Shown here in pieces: positions 56,289 to 64,000 of a stretch of 64,000 nt of DNA. Origin of the DNA: Leptospira limi. Its GTDB lineage: Bacteria > Spirochaetota > Leptospiria > Leptospirales > Leptospiraceae. The DNA lies in assembly GCF_026151395.1 (NCBI RefSeq), contig NZ_JAMQPV010000001.1, positions 620,001 through 684,000 of the forward strand, read 5' to 3'. Each line of letters starts with the position of its first letter. Position 1 is the first letter of the stretch. A program made the position numbers and the translations under genes. Below the pieces are notes generated by a model. It saw only the letters and a list, made by a program, of their open reading frames with translations. It was not told the origin of the DNA and did not search any database.

Positions 56289-56861
56289 ATGGAACATAAA
56301 CTCCCAGAACTTCCTTATGCAAAGGATGCACTCGCTCCCCATATTTCAGCAGAAACTTTAGAGTTTCATTATGGAAAACACCACCAAACTTACATTACCA
56401 ATTTAAATAACCTCATCAAAGGTACAGAATTCGAAAATGCAAGTTTAGAAGACATCGTGAAAAAATCCACTGGAGGAATTTTTAACAATTCCGCTCAGGT
56501 TTGGAACCATACTTTTTATTGGCACTCTCTTTCTCCAAACGGTGGAGGAGCTCCTAAAGGGGCAGTAGCAGACCTCATCACAAAATCCTTTGGATCTTTT
56601 GATGCATTCAAAGAAAAGTTCACACAATCTGCTGTGACAAACTTTGGTTCTGGTTGGACATGGCTCGTGAAAAAAGGCGATGGTCTTGAAATCGTGAATA
56701 CAAGCAATGCTGGTAGCCCGCTCAAAGATGGTCTGCAAGCCCTTTTAACAATCGATGTTTGGGAACACGCATACTACATTGATTTCCGTAATGCTCGTCC
56801 AAAATATGTAGAAGCATTCTGGAATTTGGTAAACTGGGATTTCGCAAACAAAAATCTATAA
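56289..56861 (+). CDS. sodB: Superoxide dismutase, iron type
   Basis: Converts superoxide to peroxide and oxygen in the cytosol. A 190-residue protein with ligands H27 ([10 protein letters not shown]), the second His in QVWNHTFYW, and D and H in [13 protein letters not shown]. The glutamine in [13 protein letters not shown] and the [10 protein letters not shown] segment are as in Fe-SOD. AGGAGACCACC ahead of the ATG is a strong ribosome site. It is monocistronic with its own terminator. Confidence 0.95.
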   Translation: MEHKLPELPYAKDALAPHISAETLEFHYGKHHQTYITNLNNLIKGTEFENASLEDIVKKSTGGIFNNSAQVWNHTFYWHSLSPNGGGAPKGAVADLITKSFGSFDAFKEKFTQSAVTNFGSGWTWLVKKGDGLEIVNTSNAGSPLKDGLQALLTIDVWEHAYYIDFRNARPKYVEAFWNLVNWDFANKNL

Positions 56862-56886
56862 GTTCAGGATTCTCATCCTCAGCCAG

Positions 56887-56923
56887 AAAAGGCAGGTTCC
56901 GGAATCCGGCTCCTGCCTTTTTT
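56887..56923 (+). terminator. Rho-independent terminator of sodB
   Basis: AAAAGGCAGG pairs with CCTGCCTTTT, with an inner CCGG/CCGG stem, followed by six T. It lies 26 bases after the sodB stop and before trpE. Confidence 0.9.
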
Positions 56924-56974
56924 ATTTCTAAAATTGATTCAAAATGAATCTTGGTAACAAACATTGAGTACACT

Positions 56975-58384
56975 ATGAGCCAATCACTTCCGAAAATCTC
57001 CATTCCTAAAAAACCCAATTACACTTCTTTAAGTTTACCGGAAGGGATCGAGTTTTGGGAACTCTTTCGGGAAATTGAAGAGAAATACGAGAATTGTTTT
57101 CTTTTGGAATCAGCGGGAGATAACCAGTACGACTCAAGGTATTCTGTCATTGGATTTGATCCTTCCCATCTGATCAAAGGCGAACCAGGTGTTCTCGAAA
57201 TTGATGGGAAACCATACAACGTTGAGAATCCCTATTTTGCTCTCCGAAACATTACAGATTATAATTCATTAAGCATTAGTTATGCGGGAGGTTTGGTTGG
57301 ATACTTGGGTTACCAAAGTATGCAGTTCTTCGAACCCAAATTACACTTAAAACCACATCCTGATTTTCCAGCTATGATCTTCGGTATGTATCTAGATGGC
57401 CTAATTTATGATAAATTTACAGGTGAACTCATCTATTTTGATAACGGGAACAATCGCATTGACCTTGTTAAATCAATCCTAGGCTCATTGGAAAAACCAA
57501 ATACCAAAAAACCAAAAGCAAAAGTTTCCATTGTAAGTGATGGTCTTTCCAAAGACGTACACAAACAAATGGTGGAAGAAGCATTAGAGGAAGTCAAAGC
57601 AGGAAATACGTTTCAATGCCAAATTGGTTTTGAAGAAACATATTCAGTAGAAGGTAATCCATTAGCCATTTACGAAACCCTTCGAGATATCAATCCATCA
57701 CCTCATATGTATTATGTGAAATTTGATAAACGAGTGATTCTTGGTGCAAGTCCGGAATTATTATTCCGATTGAGACAAGGGGAAATGGAATCTTTCCCTC
57801 TTGCAGGCACCACTAAACGTGGCAAAGATGCAAAGGAAGATACAATCCTTGCAAGAAAACTTTTAATGGATCCGAAGGAAATTGCAGAACATAATATGTT
57901 GATCGATCTCCATCGGAATGATATTGGTCGAGTTGCAAAATTTGGAACTGTAAAAGTGAGAAGAAGGTTTGATATCAAACGTTTCTCACATGTACAACAT
58001 ATCTCAAGTGAAGTGGTAGGTATTTTATCTTCGAAGGAAGATATGTTCTCTGGTCTTGCATCATCCTTTCCAGCTGGGACCTTATCAGGTGCACCCAAAA
58101 TAGAATCCATGAAAATCATTGAACGAATTGAAAAATCTCCACGCGGGCCTTATGGTGGAGCTGTGGGGAGTTTTGGGTTCAATGGTGATTGTACATTTGC
58201 CATTCCAATTAGAAGTTTTTTTGTAAATGATGGAAAAGGATTTGTGAGAGCTTCAGGTGGTATTGTTTATGATTCCAAACCGGAAGATGAATACCAAGAG
58301 ATCATAAATAAAATGGCATCCGTTCGTAAGGCTTTAGATTTACACAAAGATCCAATACCTACAGAATCAAAAGGAAAAGGGTAG
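56975..58384 (+). CDS. trpE: Anthranilate synthase component I
   Basis: Makes anthranilate from chorismate with ammonia from TrpG. About 469 residues. The tryptophan feedback motif LLES is at 43-46. In the chorismate site FPLAGTTKRG carries Ala where PabB enzymes have the catalytic Lys, which favours TrpE. LHRNDIGRVAKFG and SSFPAGTLSGAPK are typical. The ATG at 56975 suits the family; an upstream TTG or GTG at 56951 is possible. trpG follows after nine bases. No leader peptide or attenuator was recognised in the 50-base space after the sodB terminator. Confidence 0.9.
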   Translation: MSQSLPKISIPKKPNYTSLSLPEGIEFWELFREIEEKYENCFLLESAGDNQYDSRYSVIGFDPSHLIKGEPGVLEIDGKPYNVENPYFALRNITDYNSLSISYAGGLVGYLGYQSMQFFEPKLHLKPHPDFPAMIFGMYLDGLIYDKFTGELIYFDNGNNRIDLVKSILGSLEKPNTKKPKAKVSIVSDGLSKDVHKQMVEEALEEVKAGNTFQCQIGFEETYSVEGNPLAIYETLRDINPSPHMYYVKFDKRVILGASPELLFRLRQGEMESFPLAGTTKRGKDAKEDTILARKLLMDPKEIAEHNMLIDLHRNDIGRVAKFGTVKVRRRFDIKRFSHVQHISSEVVGILSSKEDMFSGLASSFPAGTLSGAPKIESMKIIERIEKSPRGPYGGAVGSFGFNGDCTFAIPIRSFFVNDGKGFVRASGGIVYDSKPEDEYQEIINKMASVRKALDLHKDPIPTESKGKG

Positions 58385-58393
58385 GGAAACAAA

Positions 58394-59002
58394 ATGAAAG
58401 TTCTTATCTTAGACAATTACGATTCCTTTACCTATAATTTATACCAAATCATTGGCGAGATTTTAGAAGAAAGAGAAACTCCATTTCGATTGGATGTGAT
58501 TCGCAATGATGAAAAATCATTTTCTGAAATCAAACAAGCTAACTATGATAAAATAATCATATCTCCTGGTCCAGGCCATCCAGCAGACCCAGCCTATTTT
58601 GGAGTGAGTGCTGATATTTTAAAAGAATTAGGAAAAACAACTCCTATCTTAGGAATTTGTTTGGGTATGCAAGGAATGGCTACTGTGTTTGGTGGAGAAG
58701 TAGTTCGTGCAAATGTTGCAATGCATGGAAAATTATCTCCGATTGAGCATAACGGTAAGGGTGTATTTTCAGGTCTCACACAGAATATTGAAATTATGAG
58801 ATACCATTCACTAGTGGCAAAAGAATCTTCTTTATCAAAAGATTTGGAAGTGACTGCTCGTGTTTCTTCAGGTGAAGGAAAAGGTGAGATTATGGGATTA
58901 CGCCACAAAACCTTTAAAATAGAAGGGGTGCAGTTCCATCCGGAATCCTTTGGGTCTGAAGAAGGCAAAGAACTACTTCGAAATTTTATTAACGGAAGAT
59001 AA
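58394..59002 (+). CDS. trpG: Anthranilate synthase component II (glutamine amidotransferase)
   Basis: A class I glutaminase that supplies ammonia to TrpE. A 202-residue protein with LILDNYDSFTYNL (4-16), SPGPGHPADP, the nucleophile C89 in ILGICLGMQG and the His/Glu pair in GVQFHPES. In some bacteria the same subunit also serves PabB for folate. It directly follows trpE, so the pair is an operon. Confidence 0.92.
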   Translation: MKVLILDNYDSFTYNLYQIIGEILEERETPFRLDVIRNDEKSFSEIKQANYDKIIISPGPGHPADPAYFGVSADILKELGKTTPILGICLGMQGMATVFGGEVVRANVAMHGKLSPIEHNGKGVFSGLTQNIEIMRYHSLVAKESSLSKDLEVTARVSSGEGKGEIMGLRHKTFKIEGVQFHPESFGSEEGKELLRNFINGR

Positions 59003-59042
59003 TCTAAAAATACGAGTCATGAAACTCAAAATTCAGTTTCGT

Positions 59043-60266
59043 TTATTTGAGATCACCTAACATTGCTTCCTCCCAAGAAGCAAAAAAATCAAAATCATTA
59101 CTTGCTTTTTGTGAATCATCATTTCCAAACAAAGAAAACTTTTTACGTTTAATCTCATTGTAAGTGGTAATCGTGTTTATTTGACCTTGTTTCGTTTTTT
59201 CAAATTTGGCATGTAATTGTGATCCACCTTTGCCTTGAGTACCTTGTATGAGTAGTGTAAAGAATTCATCAAAGTATTCATCCATATTTCCTGGGATAAA
59301 AAAATTAACGAATCCCTGAGGGATTACATAGAAAAAGTTACCATTGATTTCTTTTTTCCCAATTCTTATGAAACTTCCGTGTAGGGTATCCACGTTTTTT
59401 TCAAATAAAGTTTTGAGTCTGTATTCTAAATTATCAATTTTTAATGTGATCCCAAAGGAACGAATTTCGATATCACCTAAAAAGTGAATTTCCTGAGGCG
59501 AAAGAAAATAATCCTTAGGTGGGTTCACGGGGAAATGGAAGATTAAAGTTTTTCCTTGGTTTGTTATTTTGAGTCGATGGGATGGATTTCCTTTATCCCA
59601 AATCATGATATTAAATTTTGTTTTTTCTAACCTGCTACCTGTTCGTTGGTAAAATCCTGGAAATTTGGATTTTGTGGTTTCATTCAATGTAAATTCTAAA
59701 GTTTGCCACTCGGCAGTTTCCGTGGTATGACAATACATAACACTACAGAGGAATTGTAGATTTTTGGAATTTGATTTTAATTCCTGATATGCATTATGAT
59801 CATTCACTATTAGAGCAAATTCATTCAACCATTTGAAAAAGTCTCTCGGTTGGTATCCACTCAGTTTATGAATGATTTTTCGATCAACAGCGTATATTTC
59901 TTTTTCATCCCAAGATTTTGGTGTGAAAGTCACATTAGCATAATAATCATAATTTTTAGAATCAAACTCATACCATCTAAGATTCCAATTTTGATTTTGG
60001 TCTTTTTTTCCGGTAAGAGTAACCATTGGAAATCCATCGGAATTCTTTAATAGTTGGGATTCATTTTCGTCTGATAATGATCCAGCAAGTGCTGCAAAAA
60101 GAACTTCATTTTTAGCAGTTGTTTTAATTGATTTTTGTAGATGATCATATCCAGTCCAGAATTGGTATTGGTCGAGATTTTTATTAAGGCAATTATGAGA
60201 ACTTATGCAAATGAAGACCAATGTGAAAAGTGTTTGGAGATTAAATTTCTTTTTTAAGAATTTCAT
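59043..60266 (-). CDS. Hypothetical lipoprotein or secreted protein
   Basis: A 407-residue protein with a basic start and a hydrophobic helix (10-22) followed by cysteines at 20 and 26 (VFICISSHNC), either of which could take a lipid. The body has many beta-type segments (QNWNLRWYEFDSKNYDYY and LRWYEF-like patterns, FFYVIPQGFVNFFIPG) and no known domain. It overlaps the upstream thioredoxin-fold gene by 26 bases. It shares its tail region with trpG's convergent end (41-base gap). Probably Leptospira-specific. Confidence 0.6.
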   Translation of the reverse strand: MKFLKKKFNLQTLFTLVFICISSHNCLNKNLDQYQFWTGYDHLQKSIKTTAKNEVLFAALAGSLSDENESQLLKNSDGFPMVTLTGKKDQNQNWNLRWYEFDSKNYDYYANVTFTPKSWDEKEIYAVDRKIIHKLSGYQPRDFFKWLNEFALIVNDHNAYQELKSNSKNLQFLCSVMYCHTTETAEWQTLEFTLNETTKSKFPGFYQRTGSRLEKTKFNIMIWDKGNPSHRLKITNQGKTLIFHFPVNPPKDYFLSPQEIHFLGDIEIRSFGITLKIDNLEYRLKTLFEKNVDTLHGSFIRIGKKEINGNFFYVIPQGFVNFFIPGNMDEYFDEFFTLLIQGTQGKGGSQLHAKFEKTKQGQINTITTYNEIKRKKFSLFGNDDSQKASNDFDFFASWEEAMLGDLK

Positions 60267-60750
60267 ATACTTCCTGGATTAGTGTTTCCTCAATTTGAGA
60301 TTGGTATGAGGAAGAGATGAGTTTTCCTGATTTGTTATAGATTCGAATGTAAACCTCTCCCTTTGACAAACCATTTGTTAGTTGTCCTTTCCTATCTAAC
60401 AAAATATTTTCATATTGTTTGTGTTTAGACTCTTCAATGTAGTCTTCAACAATTTTGTTTGATTCTTTTAGGTCCAAATAAAGCAAAAAATTGACTTTGT
60501 TACTATCCTTCCATAATAAATTTTGCATTTTCCAATAGAGTTTTCGCCCTTGTTTCCTGCACACTTCCACATCGCGCAAAAAACATCCCATCAAAACAAC
60601 GGGTTTTCCTTTGACAGAAGAATCAGAATACGATTGCCCATATTGATCCTTCATTTGAAATTGTGGTATGGAATCTGCTTTGATTGGAAGAAAGAACAAG
60701 AGCAAAAATAAATGGATCAAATTTTTTTGCACTTTCAAAATATCGTTCAT
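60241..60750 (-). CDS. Exported protein with a possible thioredoxin-like fold
   Basis: A 169-residue protein if the ATG at 60750 is used; the frame is open to 60987. This start gives a signal peptide (IHLFLLLFFLPIKADS). The body begins QFQMKDQYGQSYSDSSVKGKP, the usual start of a redoxin fold, then VVLMGCFLRDVEVCRKQG, where two cysteines seven apart stand near the position of a CxxC. It lacks a true redox motif, so it may be a non-catalytic relative. It overlaps the lipoprotein gene below and, head to head, the SHOCT-domain gene. Confidence 0.55.
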   Translation of the reverse strand: MNDILKVQKNLIHLFLLLFFLPIKADSIPQFQMKDQYGQSYSDSSVKGKPVVLMGCFLRDVEVCRKQGRKLYWKMQNLLWKDSNKVNFLLYLDLKESNKIVEDYIEESKHKQYENILLDRKGQLTNGLSKGEVYIRIYNKSGKLISSSYQSQIEETLIQEVYEILKKEI

Positions 60751-61579
60751 AAATCTATTAACGGCAAGTTCAAAATTAACTTTTCTTTTGTTTTTGTTAT
60801 TATCAAACATTACCTGCTCCCAATTCCAACAAAAAATCAAATTGATTGATTCCACAGCATCCATTGCCTTTTTTGAAGTTGAGGAAGAAGACTGGAAGCA
60901 ACTATTTCCAACACAATTGAGCCAATTAAAACTTAGCAGTGCCCATTTAAGTGACGTACCTAAAATTTTGTCATCGATCCAATACAAACGAGGGGTATTG
61001 GCTTATGAAGACTGGGACCACTTAGTTCCTGAGTCTTATTTATCAGAAATAGAACGATTTGTACAAAAAATAAATGAGCAAGACCAAAAGAAAGTCTACC
61101 TATGTATTTTCAAGATTGATGATCTATTGTCTCCCAATGTAAAAATCTTAAAAACCAGTTTTTACATTATGGGTACAGAAAATGGAATTGTGATTTTATT
61201 CCAAGAGATCAATACCAATATCACCTTCCCAACTCAATATGCTTTTGAAGATTGGGTGATTTTCCAACCAAGACCAATTAAACCAATTTTTAAACCAGAA
61301 TTATGGCTCAAAAATAAAGATTCCATAAGTTTATACCGGGATCAAACTCAAATCAAAAATCAAATTTATGGAAATGTGATCGTTTATAAAAATTCAGAAA
61401 TTATGCCAGATCCACCTATTTACCGTTATCCGAAAGAAGACGATGTAACTCCCATTCCTCAAGAAAATTGGAAATCCGTTCCGGATAAATTGAAAACTTT
61501 AGAAGAGATGAGGAAAAATAAATTAATTACGGATGAAGAATACCAAAAGAAAAAATCAGAATTGTTAAAAGAATTTTAG
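60668..61579 (+). CDS. Lipoprotein with C-terminal SHOCT domain
   Basis: A 303-residue protein. Residues 30-48 are hydrophobic and end SNITC, a lipobox, but a long basic part precedes it when the ATG at 60668 is used. No ATG lies closer; a TTG at 60680 is possible, so the start is unsure. The tail LKTLEEMRKNKLITDEEYQ followed by KKKSELLKEF is a SHOCT domain, a short helical end found on many bacterial proteins. The middle part is unknown. It overlaps the divergent thioredoxin-fold gene by 83 bases and cysE at the 3' end by four. Confidence 0.62.
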   Translation: MESALIGRKNKSKNKWIKFFCTFKISFINLLTASSKLTFLLFLLLSNITCSQFQQKIKLIDSTASIAFFEVEEEDWKQLFPTQLSQLKLSSAHLSDVPKILSSIQYKRGVLAYEDWDHLVPESYLSEIERFVQKINEQDQKKVYLCIFKIDDLLSPNVKILKTSFYIMGTENGIVILFQEINTNITFPTQYAFEDWVIFQPRPIKPIFKPELWLKNKDSISLYRDQTQIKNQIYGNVIVYKNSEIMPDPPIYRYPKEDDVTPIPQENWKSVPDKLKTLEEMRKNKLITDEEYQKKKSELLKEF

Positions 61580-62292
61580 ATTCCATCTCCATGAATGAAT
61601 TCTTGTAAAAATAAATCATCTTCTTGAGGATTTGAGTTGGATTTCTCTAATAATTGTTGTTTCTCATAAAGTTTGTTTATCAATTGTTGTTGTGTTTCCA
61701 CTTTCTCAAGTAGGACAGAAAAAACTTTTGCAATAGGGTCAGGCATTTGGTTGTGTTCTAACATTTGTTCCATGCTATCTGAAGTGCCATCTCCAGCCTT
61801 TACAACTTTACCCGGGATACCAACTACAGTACAACCTGCAGGGACATTACGCATCACAACAGACCCAGCACCTACACGAACGTGGTCTTCTACTGTGATG
61901 TTTCCGAGAATTTTCGCACCTGCTCCGATCACTACATTTTTGCCAATCGTTGGATGACGTTTGCCTGTCTCCTTACCAGTTCCACCTAAGGTCACACCTT
62001 GGAAAATTAAGGATCCAGATCCGATGATGGCTGTTTCTCCGATGACAACACCGGCTCCATGGTCTATGAAAACCCCGGGTGCAATTTTTGCTCCTGGATG
62101 GATGTCGATTCCAGTTAGAAAACGAGTCAAATAATTGAAGAGTCTCGGAATGATAGGAAGTCTAAGACGATATAGAAGATGCGCTAGTTTGTGTAACCAA
62201 AGTGCATGCAAACCCGGGTAACAAAGAATAATTTCCAGATACGATTTTGCGGCCGGATCAAATTTTTTTATAATTTTAATATTTTCAAACAT
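61576..62292 (-). CDS. cysE: Serine O-acetyltransferase
   Basis: Transfers acetyl from acetyl-CoA to serine, the first step of cysteine synthesis. A 238-residue left-handed beta-helix enzyme of the short EpsC type: GIDIHPGAKIAPGVFIDHG (about 61-79), VVIGETAIIGSG and GTGKETGKRHPTIGKNVVIG include the catalytic histidines and the CoA site. An unusual C-terminal coiled-coil tail (EKVETQQQLINKLYEKQQL) follows the usual end. That tail is rich in Gln and Lys and could mediate assembly. No cysK is adjacent. Confidence 0.92.
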   Translation of the reverse strand: MFENIKIIKKFDPAAKSYLEIILCYPGLHALWLHKLAHLLYRLRLPIIPRLFNYLTRFLTGIDIHPGAKIAPGVFIDHGAGVVIGETAIIGSGSLIFQGVTLGGTGKETGKRHPTIGKNVVIGAGAKILGNITVEDHVRVGAGSVVMRNVPAGCTVVGIPGKVVKAGDGTSDSMEQMLEHNQMPDPIAKVFSVLLEKVETQQQLINKLYEKQQLLEKSNSNPQEDDLFLQEFIHGDGI

Positions 62293-62477
62293 CGATTTGT
62301 TGGAGAAAGACTAATCCTTAGACAGTTCTAAGCGTCCTAAAAGAAAGTGGAACAATATTTTTCTAATACTTCTAACTTCTCTCCGATTCTGTTTCTCGGA
62401 TTTTTATCGGAATCTAATTGATTCTTTGAGAATTTTCGATTGAATGATTCATAAATTTATTTTTAGGTGATTCGGCC

Positions 62478-63407
62478 TTGGAATCTAATAAAACAACTCA
62501 CATTCTATTATTTTTTCTTACATTTCTCACTCTTACTTATTCTGATATTTTTTTGAATCCTGAGATCCCACAAACATTAGAGAATTATAAACTCTATTTT
62601 TTTGAGAATTGGCCTTATTCAGTGTCTTTATTGTTCATATTATTAGCTCATGAAATGGGCCATTATTTACCGGCAAGGTATTATGGTGTTAGAGCAAGTT
62701 TACCTTATTTTATCCCTTTACCATTTGGTCCTATTGGGACAATGGGTGCTGTGATCAAAATCAATGACCAAATCCCAAATAAAAAAGTTTTGTTTGATAT
62801 AGGAGTGGGGGGACCTGCCCTTAGTTTGTTTCTATCATTAGTGGCTTGGACCATTGGTATTTCTCTATCAAAGGTTGTGGAGATACCTTCCGATTTTGAT
62901 CGGTCTGGGTTTTTGTTTTTCGGAGACAGCGCATTCACTTATTTTTCCACACAATGGATCCTTGGACCAATAGATTTTGTTACTATGGATATCCAAGCAC
63001 ATCCTTTGGCAAAAGCAGGATGGGTGGGACTACTTGTGACTGCTATAAATTTGCTTCCTTTTGGACAGTTAGATGGTGGACATGTTATTTATTCAATGTT
63101 TGGTGAATCATATCGAAAATGGATACATATTCTATTTGGATTTTTTTTGATATTTGCATTCATTCACTTCACATGGTTAGTTTGGGGATTTCTAATCTAT
63201 TATGTGTTAAAGGTAGAACATCCATTCATCAAAGATGCAAAGTACGGCATCGGTAAAACTCGATTCCTGTTTGGTATTTTTATGCTAGTATGTTTCCTAA
63301 TTATTTTCGTTCCAAAACCAATCATAATCGGTTCTGAATATGATAATCCTACTTTACTCGATGATCTATTTCGTCTGATAGTTAAGACAGTAGGTATAAG
63401 CGATTGA
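62478..63407 (+). CDS. Site-2-protease-family (M50) membrane metalloprotease
   Basis: A 309-residue integral membrane protein with about six helices. The zinc motif HEMGH is at 58-62 (LLAHEMGHYLPARYYGV), and the third ligand is in FGQLDGGHVIYS near 198. This is the S2P/M50 fold, which cleaves membrane-spanning segments, often to release regulators. The ARYYGVRASLPYFIPLP segment resembles the plant EGY-like or bacterial group without a PDZ domain. Start is a TTG at 62478 (no ATG nearby). It overlaps the next gene by four bases. Confidence 0.86.
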   Translation: MESNKTTHILLFFLTFLTLTYSDIFLNPEIPQTLENYKLYFFENWPYSVSLLFILLAHEMGHYLPARYYGVRASLPYFIPLPFGPIGTMGAVIKINDQIPNKKVLFDIGVGGPALSLFLSLVAWTIGISLSKVVEIPSDFDRSGFLFFGDSAFTYFSTQWILGPIDFVTMDIQAHPLAKAGWVGLLVTAINLLPFGQLDGGHVIYSMFGESYRKWIHILFGFFLIFAFIHFTWLVWGFLIYYVLKVEHPFIKDAKYGIGKTRFLFGIFMLVCFLIIFVPKPIIIGSEYDNPTLLDDLFRLIVKTVGISD

Positions 63408-64000
63408 AACGTATTTGGATTTTATTATTCATTTTTACATTACCATTATTCTCACAAGAAAGTAAAGAATACAAACTTTCTGATAAAGCATATGGTTTAG
63501 CTTGGGATGGTGTAAATTTTTGGTATATAGATACAAATCGACGTGCAATCATTAAAATTAATGAAATAGGTGAACAAGAGATCTTTAATCTTGGTTTGGC
63601 GAATTTACGAGGAATCAGTTTTGATTCTAGAGAAGGAAAGATATTAGTCGTAGCTCCAAAGCAAATTTTAAAATTAGATCCAAATTCAGGTGGAATTACG
63701 GATAAAATTTCAATTCCGTTAGCAAATGTAGCGGGAATTGCAAGTGTAGGAAATTATTATTATATTTTGGATTTAGATTCAGGTAAGGTGCAGATTTATG
63801 ACCAGTCCACTTCTCTATTAATCGGTGGATTTTTTACGGATCGCACACGTCCAAGAGATATTTGTTATGGTAGGGATTCATTATGGATCTCTGATTCAGC
63901 AGATAATAGCATTTACAGATACGATACAAAAACCGGAAAAATTACAGGTTCTATTAAAACCAATTTACGATCTGTAAGAGGTGTGTTACTCAGTGGATCA
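63404..64000 (+). CDS. Secreted beta-propeller protein (incomplete at window end)
   Basis: An open frame of at least 199 codons starting at a TTG that overlaps the M50 stop (TTGA). The signal peptide is MKRIWILLFIFTLPLFS. The body has repeating blade-like units (AYGLAWDGVNFWYIDTNR, GIASVGNYYYILDLDSG, DICYGRDSLWISDSADN) of about 40 residues, as in NHL or PQQ-type propellers. Function unknown; the 3' part lies outside the window. Confidence 0.75.
   Translation, partial: MKRIWILLFIFTLPLFSQESKEYKLSDKAYGLAWDGVNFWYIDTNRRAIIKINEIGEQEIFNLGLANLRGISFDSREGKILVVAPKQILKLDPNSGGITDKISIPLANVAGIASVGNYYYILDLDSGKVQIYDQSTSLLIGGFFTDRTRPRDICYGRDSLWISDSADNSIYRYDTKTGKITGSIKTNLRSVRGVLLSGS

Overview
The window is chromosomal DNA of a spirochaete, almost certainly Leptospira. 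The evidence is a LipL21-like lipoprotein, many short lipoproteins with loose lipoboxes, low-to-moderate GC, TTG and GTG starts, and the order dnaA-dnaN-recF-(DciA-like)-gyrB-gyrA, which I recall as the start of Leptospira chromosome I. A GH42 beta-galactosidase and the overall gene content suggest the saprophytic (L. biflexa-like) side of the genus; that is inference. No transposase, prophage, CRISPR array or rRNA operon was seen. Genes are dense and often overlap by a few bases.

Layout. 1-6.4 kb: acetyl-CoA synthetase start, folE, a glycosyltransferase, a run of small metabolic genes (BFD-like ferredoxin, cupin, two alpha/beta hydrolases, DUF2892) and an RlmD/TrmA-type RNA methyltransferase. 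6.4-10.2 kb: a compact block of four tRNAs (Ser-TGA, Ser-GCT, Arg-ACG, Ser-GGA), a membrane protein whose frame runs into tRNA-Arg, and tadA directly after that tRNA, then dnaX-ybaB-recR. 10.2-14.8 kb: a frameshifted membrane-protein gene, a beta-barrel protein, a periplasmic binding protein and an OmpA/PD40 protein with an unusual N-terminal extension. 14.9-20.7 kb: tatD-serS, and opposite them an M23-bactofilin-DUF327-ABC exporter set.

20.6-38.5 kb is the replication-origin region: parB-parA-rsmG and mnmG leave the origin leftwards, ilvE-holB-dnaA point towards it, and dnaN-recF-dciA-like-gyrB-gyrA-dus-pilZ leave it rightwards. Two parS sites lie inside coding DNA at 22.8 and 23.76 kb. The 246-bp dnaA-dnaN gap holds DnaA-box-like 9-mers of the form TTATCGACA, a clustered GACATA repeat and an AT-rich tract, so it is the best oriC candidate. 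The window carries dnaX, holA, holB and dnaN, so the clamp and all core clamp-loader subunits lie here.

38.6-64 kb: LipL21-like lipoprotein, a secreted protein plus a reduced Fis-type regulator, holA, maf, an SDR, a TsaC-like protein, CapA and phosphatase lipoproteins with overlapping divergent starts, an rnr-tsaB-tsaE-hslO cluster, beta-galactosidase, an inositol-phosphatase-family protein, sodB, trpE-trpG, several Leptospira-type secreted or lipoproteins, cysE, an M50 protease and the start of a secreted beta-propeller protein.

Most interesting: the tRNA/tadA block, where tRNA processing would cut the mRNAs at their start or stop; the origin motifs with parS; a degenerate M23 protein coupled to bactofilin; an epoxide-hydrolase-like enzyme with Asn at the nucleophile position; a gene broken by two single-base losses in T runs; and the conflict between an OmpA N-terminal extension and an antisense ORF.
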